Shown here piece after piece: positions 5,189 to 9,828 of a DNA stretch of 9,828 bases. The notes under the pieces were generated by a model, which had not been told where the DNA came from, ran no database searches, and was given only the letters and a program-made list of their open reading frames with translations. The translations under genes and the position numbers were made by a program. Source of the DNA: Thermofilaceae archaeon (lineage in GTDB: Archaea; Thermoproteota; Thermoprotei; Thermofilales; Thermofilaceae). Location: the NCBI GenBank assembly GCA_027027675.1, contig JALVKT010000126.1, positions 1-9,828 of the forward strand, in the 5' to 3' direction. Numbering within the stretch: the stretch's first letter is position 1; every line of letters starts with the position of its first letter.

Positions 5189-6480
5189 ACCCTGCCCCGC
5201 CCCTAGACAAGGAAGACCTCTCCCCCAGAATTTTTAGGGCGTCAACACTTACACTGGAACTCATCGAGAGGCACAGCGTCTCCCTCGATTACGCTGCATC
5301 AAATATTTTCAGGAGAATGAGGCTTAGGCCGGGTGAACGCAGAGCCAGCTACCAAGTCTCGTGGAGCACGCTCACAAGCTTCGCGGGGGCCGATCTCCTC
5401 CTCGCAAAGCACGGCTATACAGGCATGCCTCTTAGGAGGAAAAACGCGTTCCGCGTAGCCTACGCCCTAGCTGCGAAGCACGGGTTAGACGTGGACGCGA
5501 TAGCCTCCCTGAGGGGCGGGCTTCTAGGCAACAAGCTTCTCTCACTCCTCAGCAGGCGAGGAATAGAAAAGGTTCGGGAAACGATAGCCTCTATGGAGGG
5601 GTTTGAGAGAATAGCATACAGCTATACCGTGCCTCCCCTCATTGCAGAGACCTTAACCAGACTCCTAGGGCTACGTAGAGCCGAGAACATAGCCTCCGCA
5701 TTCGCCTGGAGAAGAGTCTGGGTGAGGCCGTTTTCACCGCTTCGCCTCGAGGCCTTGGCTGTGGAGCTTGAGAGGAAAAATCTCCGCTATAGGAGGGCGA
5801 AGGATATAGAATACGTATTTGAAGTTCTCGTAAAGCCCTGGGAGCCACTCCCCCCATTATCTACGGGAATATACCAGGACAAGGCAAGCGTGGCAGCTGC
5901 ATCCCTGCTCCATGGGGCGGGGACGCCCCTACTTGACGCCGCAGCAGCCCCACTAGCGAAAACGGGAGTGCTCTGTTGGGAAAAGAACGTGGAACCCGTG
6001 GCTGTGGACGTCTCCTACTCTAGGCTTCGCGGAGGCAGACAGCTCCTCTCAAACTGCGGGCTTTATCACCTTGTGACCGCTGACTCGACGCTCCCACCGC
6101 TTCTCCAAAAATTCTCGGGGGCGCTTCTCGACGCACCCTGCACGAACAGCGGAGCTCTCGGAAGAGACCCTGGGCTCCGCCTCTCCCTCTGGCGTCTCAC
6201 ACGTGAACGCGTGCTGGAATACTCCGAGCTTCAAAGGCGAATGCTCAACGCCGTAGCAACGCTTGTCAAGAGAGGCGGGAAGGTGGTGTATTCGACATGC
6301 TCCGTCTTCCCAGAGGAGGGCGAGGAAGTTGTAGAAACCCCCGGCATACCCCTTAAACCGCTTGAGACGCCGCTAAACGCGGAGTGCGGTTATCGTTCAC
6401 GCTGCACCTACAAGAGGTTTTTCCCAGATAAGGCCGGCACCACGGGCTTCTTTGTAGCAGTGCTTGAGCGCCGCGAATAA
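5185..6480 (+). CDS. RsmB/NSUN (NOL1/NOP2/Sun) family RNA m5C methyltransferase with degenerate AdoMet motif I
   Basis: Predicted AdoMet-dependent enzyme forming 5-methylcytosine in rRNA or tRNA. Residues about 10-140 look like the alpha-helical NusB/RsmB-type N-domain, and about 180-215 like the linker preceding the catalytic domain. GIYQDKAS (228-235) is the family's 'Q(D/E)xxS' element. VAVDVSYSR (272-280) carries the ribose-binding Asp275, and TADS (298-301) follows. Both family cysteines are present: Cys319 in DAPCTNSGA (motif IV, product release) and Cys372 in YSTCSVFPEEGEEVV (motif VI, nucleophile). The oddity is motif I: the usual 'DxCAAPGGKT' reads DAAAAPLAKT (251-260), lacking the Cys and both glycines. 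Length (431) suits a RsmB-like protein without a PUA domain. GTG 5185 overlaps the HTH-membrane stop (GTGA), with AGGTGG at 5170-5175 as a possible ribosome site. The substrate is not predictable. Confidence 0.87.
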   Translation: MNPAPPLDKEDLSPRIFRASTLTLELIERHSVSLDYAASNIFRRMRLRPGERRASYQVSWSTLTSFAGADLLLAKHGYTGMPLRRKNAFRVAYALAAKHGLDVDAIASLRGGLLGNKLLSLLSRRGIEKVRETIASMEGFERIAYSYTVPPLIAETLTRLLGLRRAENIASAFAWRRVWVRPFSPLRLEALAVELERKNLRYRRAKDIEYVFEVLVKPWEPLPPLSTGIYQDKASVAAASLLHGAGTPLLDAAAAPLAKTGVLCWEKNVEPVAVDVSYSRLRGGRQLLSNCGLYHLVTADSTLPPLLQKFSGALLDAPCTNSGALGRDPGLRLSLWRLTRERVLEYSELQRRMLNAVATLVKRGGKVVYSTCSVFPEEGEEVVETPGIPLKPLETPLNAECGYRSRCTYKRFFPDKAGTTGFFVAVLERRE

Positions 6481-6482
6481 TA
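6475..6482 (+). promoter_or_regulatory. weak TATA-like box (GAATAATA) before the THUMP-SPOUT gene
   Basis: GAATAATA spans the methyltransferase stop codon and is centred about 26 nt before GTG 6505. No Shine-Dalgarno site precedes that GTG, so a leaderless transcript from here is plausible. Read-through from the upstream gene (24-nt gap) is equally possible. Confidence 0.3.
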
Positions 6483-6504
6483 CGCCCGTCTTCAACCTAT
6501 ACCT

Positions 6505-7578
6505 GTGTCGGAGAAACCCTGTGTCTTCGTAACTACTCAGAGAGGGTTAGAGGCTGTAGCGGCGCAGCGTATCTCAGAGCTTGGCTATAAGGCTGTCCCG
6601 AAGCCTCACGGCATGGAGGGGATAGTGATAGTCTACTGTGAAGGAGACCCCGACGAGGCGGCGGAGAACATCTCCCGAGAAGTAGTCGAGGCGGAACGCG
6701 TCCTCCCCGTCTACGCCTTCGTCCCAGCAGATCTAGAGGCGATCTGCACGGCGGCGAAGAAGCTCTCCTCCAGGCTCAAGCCAGGGGAAACCTTCGCTGT
6801 AAGGACGACGAGGAGAGGAGCCCACAGCTTCACTTCAATAGACGTGAACGTTAGGGCTGGCGCGTGCATACAGGAGGAGACGGGAAACCCTGTGAACCTA
6901 TCATACCCCGACAAGGTCTTCTGGGTTGAAATAGTCGGAGACACGGCTTTCCTCTCAGTGACGCCTGGCGCGGAGCTGCATAAAAAGAGTTACCCGGGGA
7001 AGCCCATTGCCTCAAGGCTGCTCGCAAAAACAGTCGTGGTTCAGACGCCTTACCTCGGCCCCCTGGAAGGGGCGAGAAAGATAGGGGTGAGGCTTGGAAG
7101 GGCGTTTCAGACATTCGAGGTGAAAGAGGTTGTCGTGGCGCCATACAAGCCCGTGGACGTTGAAGAGCTGGATGCCTTCCTCTCAGGCCTGCTGGAGGGG
7201 CGAGAGTCGAGGGTCAGGATTCAGAGGAAGACGTATGCGAGGGGCGTAAAGCCTGTACCGTTTCTCCTCTACGACCTTTACCAGTTTATACGCATGGCAC
7301 GTGGGAGGGGCGACGCCGTGATAGTCACTTCTACAAAGGGCCGCTACATAGGAGAGGTCGCGTCGAAGCTTGCGGAGCTCTACTCTACGAGGAAGAGGGT
7401 GGCGGTGCTCATAGGGAGTAGGGAAGGGGTGCCTGTGGGGACGTACCGCTTCGCAGACCTAGTAGTGGACGTCGCGCCAGGGTTGACGCTGGCCACTGAT
7501 ACTGCTGCAACCGCGATTCTCTCTGCAATCATAAACACGGTTATTTCTTCTCGACAAGGACAAACAGGGGGCCCCTGA
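6505..7578 (+). CDS. THUMP-domain protein with C-terminal SPOUT methyltransferase-like domain
   Basis: Predicted RNA-modifying enzyme or RNA-binding protein of 357 residues. The N-terminal half (to about 165) resembles THUMP modules: FVTTQRGLEAVAAQRISEL at the start, then KLKPGETFAVRTTRRGAHSF-like and DVNVRAGACIQEETG segments and VFWVEIVGDTAFLSVTPG, as in THUMP proteins of the COG1818 type. The C-terminal half looks like a COG2106/MTH1-type SPOUT knot. ARKIGVRLGRAFQTFEVKEVVV (about 190-211) matches the family's 'K..kvgqiaRa..if.vdeivi'. VAVLIGSREGVP (about 299-310), followed by VDVAPGLTLATDTAATAILSA, matches the 'fGs..rG ... iP.Qg..TvRtEEAi...La' knot. THUMP-SPOUT pairing would fit a tRNA or rRNA methyltransferase. 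The start is GTG 6505, the first after the upstream stop. It follows the m5C methyltransferase by 24 nt. Its last 38 nt overlap the minus-strand regulator. Confidence 0.78.
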   Translation: MSEKPCVFVTTQRGLEAVAAQRISELGYKAVPKPHGMEGIVIVYCEGDPDEAAENISREVVEAERVLPVYAFVPADLEAICTAAKKLSSRLKPGETFAVRTTRRGAHSFTSIDVNVRAGACIQEETGNPVNLSYPDKVFWVEIVGDTAFLSVTPGAELHKKSYPGKPIASRLLAKTVVVQTPYLGPLEGARKIGVRLGRAFQTFEVKEVVVAPYKPVDVEELDAFLSGLLEGRESRVRIQRKTYARGVKPVPFLLYDLYQFIRMARGRGDAVIVTSTKGRYIGEVASKLAELYSTRKRVAVLIGSREGVPVGTYRFADLVVDVAPGLTLATDTAATAILSAIINTVISSRQGQTGGP

Positions 7579-7867
7579 TTCTCTCACTCTTACACCTGGG
7601 GCACCTGCTAGGCCGCCTAGGCCTCTTTAAGTCCTTAAAGACGTAGCCGCAGGAAAGGCACACTGGCGGCACCATGGCCACGTATACCTTCCCATCCGTC
7701 TTCCTCCAGAGAGTCTTGGAGACATGAACCAGGTCCTCGTAGAGCCTCTTTGACTCAGAGCGCTTTAGGCCGAGGGCATAGGCTAGGTCTTCTAGTGAGA
7801 ACTCTTCTCCGGGATGTTGGAGTAAAAAATTAGCTAGTTTTTCTCTAACCGTTTCCTCGCCGCTCAC
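7541..7867 (-). CDS. small HTH plus zinc-ribbon transcriptional regulator
   Basis: Predicted 108-residue DNA-binding protein of the archaeal HTH/Zn-ribbon type (COG3357-like). An N-terminal winged-helix-like region (about 5-65) contains REKLANFLLQHPGEEFSLEDL, then AYALGLKRSESKRLYEDLVHV as the helix-turn-helix, and a TDGKVYV wing. It leads into a zinc ribbon with ligands Cys70, Cys73, Cys89 and Cys92 (CLSCG...CPRC). It begins at GTG 7867, which overlaps the DUF35 gene stop by 4 nt (GTGA 7867-7864 on the minus strand), with AGGTGA just upstream at 7876-7871. It is therefore translationally coupled to, and the last visible gene of, the HMGS-thiolase-DUF35 operon. Regulation of isoprenoid precursor synthesis is a reasonable inference from position only. 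Its 3' end overlaps the THUMP-SPOUT gene. Confidence 0.84.
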   Translation of the reverse strand: MSGEETVREKLANFLLQHPGEEFSLEDLAYALGLKRSESKRLYEDLVHVSKTLWRKTDGKVYVAMVPPVCLSCGYVFKDLKRPRRPSRCPRCKSERIRGPLFVLVEKK

Positions 7868-8277
7868 TCCTCACCTACCACAGGCCTGAACTTTATTCCA
7901 TACTCTATTATGCCGTCCTCTCCCTGCTCCCTGTAGCGGCGCAGAACACCCTCCACGGGCATGCCCTCCCTAAGCTCCTCCGGCTCCGCGTCCGTGATCT
8001 GGGCGGGTACAACGGCTCCGTTCTCAAGCTCGACGAGGGCGACTATGTAGGGCTCGTACTTCTTAAACTCCGCAGGGGCGCTCCTCACCACGGTGAAGTA
8101 CTTTATCTTACCCCTCTTTGGGAGTTCTATCTTCTCGACGTCGCTGGAGCCGCAGCGCGGGCAGAAGCTGCGGTAGGGGTAGAAGACCTTGCCGCAGCTC
8201 TTGCACCTGCCCCCTATAAGCCTGTACTTGGTAACTCTCTCCCTCCAAGCCCTCGGGACACTATTCATGTACGACAT
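7864..8277 (-). CDS. DUF35 zinc-ribbon/OB-fold acyl-CoA-associated protein (HMGS-thiolase complex subunit)
   Basis: Small 137-residue protein: a rubredoxin-like zinc ribbon with Cys25, Cys28, Cys39 and Cys42 (CKSC, CPRC), followed by an OB-fold (about 50-130; KIKYFTVVRSAP, YIVALVELENGAVVPAQI, MPVEGVLRRY). In archaea DUF35 proteins of this kind bridge acetoacetyl-CoA thiolase and HMG-CoA synthase in one complex with a shared CoA site that passes acetoacetyl-CoA between enzymes. Its place directly after the thiolase and HMGS genes supports that role. ATG 8277 is chosen because a near-perfect GAGGTGAT lies 6 nt upstream; a second in-frame ATG is three codons later. Its stop overlaps the regulator start by 4 nt. 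Zinc binding and role are inferred from family knowledge. Confidence 0.92.
   Translation of the reverse strand: MSYMNSVPRAWRERVTKYRLIGGRCKSCGKVFYPYRSFCPRCGSSDVEKIELPKRGKIKYFTVVRSAPAEFKKYEPYIVALVELENGAVVPAQITDAEPEELREGMPVEGVLRRYREQGEDGIIEYGIKFRPVVGEE
7871..7876 (-). promoter_or_regulatory. Shine-Dalgarno AGGTGA for the HTH/zinc-ribbon regulator
   Basis: On the minus strand AGGTGA lies 3 nt before GTG 7867, within the last codons of the DUF35 gene. It supports coupled initiation at the GTGA overlap. Confidence 0.5.
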
Positions 8278-8283
8278 ACCCGC

Positions 8284-8291
8284 ATCACCTC
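8284..8291 (-). promoter_or_regulatory. Shine-Dalgarno GAGGTGAT for the DUF35 gene
   Basis: GAGGTGAT (minus strand) complements the archaeal 16S tail and lies 6 nt upstream of ATG 8277. The TGA inside it (8287-8285) is the stop codon of the thiolase gene, so stop and ribosome site share bases. Confidence 0.65.
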
Positions 8292-9451
8292 ATACGCCTG
8301 AGAATTGTAACAGCTACGGTGCCGCCCACGCCTCCCACGTTCTGCGCAAGCCCTATCTCTGCCCCCTCAACCTGGTTCTTGCCGGCACGCCCCAGAAGCT
8401 GGGTCGCAACGTCGTATATCTCATAAAGCCCGGTAGCGCCCACGGGGTGGCCCCGCGCCTTCAAGCCGCCCATGAGGTTCGCCGGTATCTTACCGCCAGG
8501 TTCTATCTCGCCCTCCTTAACGAGCTTCCACCCCTCACCCTTCTTTGCGAAGCCAAGGTCCTCGAGGTGTATCACGCCTAGTATTGTAAACGCGTCGTGC
8601 AGCTCCACGATATCCACGTCCTCGGGCCCGATGCCAGCCATCCTATAGGCTTTCTTCGCGGCCCGCACAGTGGCCTGAAGGGTGGTCAAGTCGTCCCGGT
8701 CGTGGAGGCTTAGCACGTCGGTCGCGAGCGTGGAGGCGGCCACTTCGACCTCGGGCGTCAAGCCGAGTTCCCGCGCCTTCTCCTCGCTGCATATGAGCGC
8801 CGCTGCCGCCCCGTCGCCTGTGGGCGCGCACTCTAAGAGGTGTATCGGGTCGGCGACGAGCGGCGACGACAGCACCGCGTCGAGAGTCACAGCCCTCCTG
8901 TACTGTGCGAGAGGGTTGTGGACAGCGTGCTCGTGGTCGTGCACCGCGAAGAGGGCGATGTCTTCCTGGCGGGCCCCGTACTTCTCCATGTAGGCCTTGT
9001 ACACGAGCGCGTTCAACGCGACGAAGGAGAAGCCGGCAAACGCGGTGTATTCCTGGTCATCAGCCATGATGAGCGCGCTTGTAACGTACTCCGTGGGGGC
9101 GTCAGTCATCTTCTCAACGCCCAGCGCAAGCGCGCAGTCATAGACTCCGGACTTCACCGCTGTGAACGCGTTGTGGAATGCGGCGCCGCCACTCGCGCAG
9201 GCAGCCTCCACCTTGCACGCCGCGACGCCGGGAATCCCGAGCCACGTGGCGAGCAGGGAGCCTATATGCTCCTGCCCCTGCAGGTATCCGGAGGACATGT
9301 TGCCTACAAAGATCGCCTCAACCACGTTTTTCTCGACCCCGGCGTCCTCCAAGGCCTTCAGCGCGGCCTCAACCATCAGGTCTCGGAGAGACTTCTCCCA
9401 GTGCTCACCGATAGGCGTGGCACCTATACCTGCGAGTACAACCTTCCCCAT
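8285..9451 (-). CDS. acetoacetyl-CoA thiolase (acetyl-CoA C-acetyltransferase), archaeal SCP2-like type
   Basis: Condenses two acetyl-CoA into acetoacetyl-CoA, the first step of the mevalonate route to archaeal lipids, in complex with HMG-CoA synthase and DUF35. With ATG 9451 it has 388 residues, the usual length. The nucleophilic Cys85 is in EAACASGGAA (82-91). His285 is in ELHDAFT (283-289). His335 is in LKARGHPVGATG (330-341). The C-terminal loop, where classical thiolases have a second catalytic Cys (CxGGG), reads QNVGGVGGT, as is normal for archaeal/SCP2-like members. A longer reading from GTG 9460 is unlikely because that GTG lies inside the GGTGATC ribosome site. The upstream HMGS stop (TGA 9459-9457) lies in the same site, 5 nt before the ATG, and DUF35 begins 7 nt downstream. 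Third-position GC is high, which leaves long shadow frames on the opposite strand. Confidence 0.95.
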   Translation of the reverse strand: MGKVVLAGIGATPIGEHWEKSLRDLMVEAALKALEDAGVEKNVVEAIFVGNMSSGYLQGQEHIGSLLATWLGIPGVAACKVEAACASGGAAFHNAFTAVKSGVYDCALALGVEKMTDAPTEYVTSALIMADDQEYTAFAGFSFVALNALVYKAYMEKYGARQEDIALFAVHDHEHAVHNPLAQYRRAVTLDAVLSSPLVADPIHLLECAPTGDGAAAALICSEEKARELGLTPEVEVAASTLATDVLSLHDRDDLTTLQATVRAAKKAYRMAGIGPEDVDIVELHDAFTILGVIHLEDLGFAKKGEGWKLVKEGEIEPGGKIPANLMGGLKARGHPVGATGLYEIYDVATQLLGRAGKNQVEGAEIGLAQNVGGVGGTVAVTILRRMR

Positions 9452-9454
9452 CCC

Positions 9455-9461
9455 GATCACC
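9455..9461 (-). promoter_or_regulatory. Shine-Dalgarno GGTGATC that sets the thiolase start
   Basis: GGTGATC on the minus strand lies 3 nt upstream of ATG 9451 and contains both the HMGS stop TGA and the spurious upstream GTG 9460. It argues for ATG 9451 as the real thiolase start. Confidence 0.6.
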
Positions 9462-9828
9462 TACATATGAAACCACGGTAACGCAGATACAACGCGTAGT
9501 CCACCTCTTTCCGCCTCTTAATGTAGCTTGACAGTAGGGGTGCTCTCCCACGCCTCTCAGTGATGCCCTCCTCCACCACCAGGCTTATGGCGTCGCTCCC
9601 AGCTCCGCTTCCAAAGGATACGATAAGTATCCTGTCGCCCGGCTCCGCCGCGTCCAGGACGTTAACTAGGCCTGTGGGGGATGCGGCTGCATAGGTGTTT
9701 CCTATTATGCCGGAGAGCAGGCCCCGCTCCACCTGCTCCTTTGTAAACCCTAGCCTCTTAGCCACCCTTAAGGGAAACTTGACGTTAGGCTGGTGAAACA
9801 CGACGTACTTGAAGTCACTCGGCTTGAG
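9457..9828 (-). CDS. hydroxymethylglutaryl-CoA synthase, C-terminal part (cut by the window edge)
   Basis: C-terminal about 123 residues of archaeal HMG-CoA synthase, which condenses acetoacetyl-CoA with acetyl-CoA to HMG-CoA, the second step of the mevalonate pathway. The frame is open to the right window edge and begins LKPSDFKYVVFHQPN. The FHQPN...FP segment carries the catalytic His of the Glu-Cys-His triad. It is followed by the expected GIIGNTYAAASPTGLVNVLD stretch, conserved in HMG-CoA and ketoacyl synthases, and the closing DRILIVSFGSGAGSDA strand-loop typical of the family. The GTG at 9801 falls in the conserved FHQPN strand, so it is an internal Val codon, not a start. The catalytic Cys and Glu lie outside the window. 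It is the first visible gene of the minus-strand operon. Confidence 0.93.
   Translation of the reverse strand, partial: LKPSDFKYVVFHQPNVKFPLRVAKRLGFTKEQVERGLLSGIIGNTYAAASPTGLVNVLDAAEPGDRILIVSFGSGAGSDAISLVVEEGITERRGRAPLLSSYIKRRKEVDYALYLRYRGFICR

Noticed and set aside
8840..9481. 213-codon open frame on the plus strand opposite thiolase
   Set aside because: It lies antisense to a clearly conserved thiolase; its residue content is a by-product of high third-position GC in thiolase, with no recognisable domain, promoter or ribosome site.
9799..9801. GTG at 9801 as a start codon for a 114-residue protein
   Set aside because: The frame stays open to the window edge and this Val lies in the conserved YVVFHQPN strand of HMG-CoA synthase, so the gene continues outside the window.
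1..9828. CRISPR arrays, tRNA or rRNA genes, insertion sequences, defence or phage genes
   Set aside because: No regularly spaced repeats, tRNA-like T-loop sequences, transposase motifs or inverted-repeat termini were found by reading both strands; almost all sequence is accounted for by housekeeping-type genes.

Overview
The window reads as chromosomal housekeeping DNA from a hyperthermophilic archaeon, most likely of the Thermoproteota (Thermoprotei; Thermofilales or a related order is a guess). The support is an archaeal-type phosphoglycerate kinase, a PAC2 proteasome-assembly protein, the archaeal HMG-CoA synthase / thiolase / DUF35 trio, several zinc-ribbon proteins and a winged-helix regulator fused to a membrane domain. 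Translation signals are also archaeal: promoter-proximal genes have a TATA-like box about 26-28 nt before the start (leaderless pattern), and operon-internal genes have GGTGA-type Shine-Dalgarno sites. Genes are tightly packed, with many GTG or TTG starts. I see no rRNA, tRNA, CRISPR array, insertion sequence or phage gene.

Layout. (1) Positions 2-1864, plus strand: a SpoIIM-like (DUF95) membrane protein, probably cut by the left edge, then pgk. (2) 1898-3540, plus strand: a probable operon of PAC2 proteasome-assembly chaperone, Hsp20 small heat-shock protein and a zinc-ribbon protein of unknown function, suggesting a protein-quality-control theme. (3) 3502-4236, minus strand: a divergent xylose-isomerase-like TIM-barrel protein of unknown role. 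Its 3' end overlaps the zinc-ribbon gene tail to tail by 39 nt. (4) 4237-4342: a 106-nt divergent promoter region with a recognisable TATA box for each direction. (5) 4343-7578, plus strand: a membrane-anchored winged-helix protein, overlapping by 4 nt an RsmB/NSUN-type RNA m5C methyltransferase, followed by a THUMP-SPOUT RNA methyltransferase-like protein. (6) 7541-9828, minus strand, read right to left: the C-terminal part of HMG-CoA synthase, acetoacetyl-CoA thiolase, the DUF35 zinc-ribbon/OB protein, and a small HTH/zinc-ribbon regulator. These are the first steps of the mevalonate pathway towards archaeal isoprenoid lipids. The last gene overlaps the THUMP-SPOUT gene tail to tail by 38 nt.

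The most interesting points are: the HbYX-like C-terminus of the PAC2 protein next to Hsp20; the NSUN-type methyltransferase whose AdoMet motif I has lost its glycines; the THUMP plus COG2106-like SPOUT architecture; a membrane-tethered DNA-binding protein translationally coupled to an RNA modification enzyme; and a regulator co-transcribed with the HMGS-thiolase-DUF35 complex. None of this amounts to a clearly new defence or mobile system. The novelty here is at the level of domain combinations and uncharacterised conserved genes.
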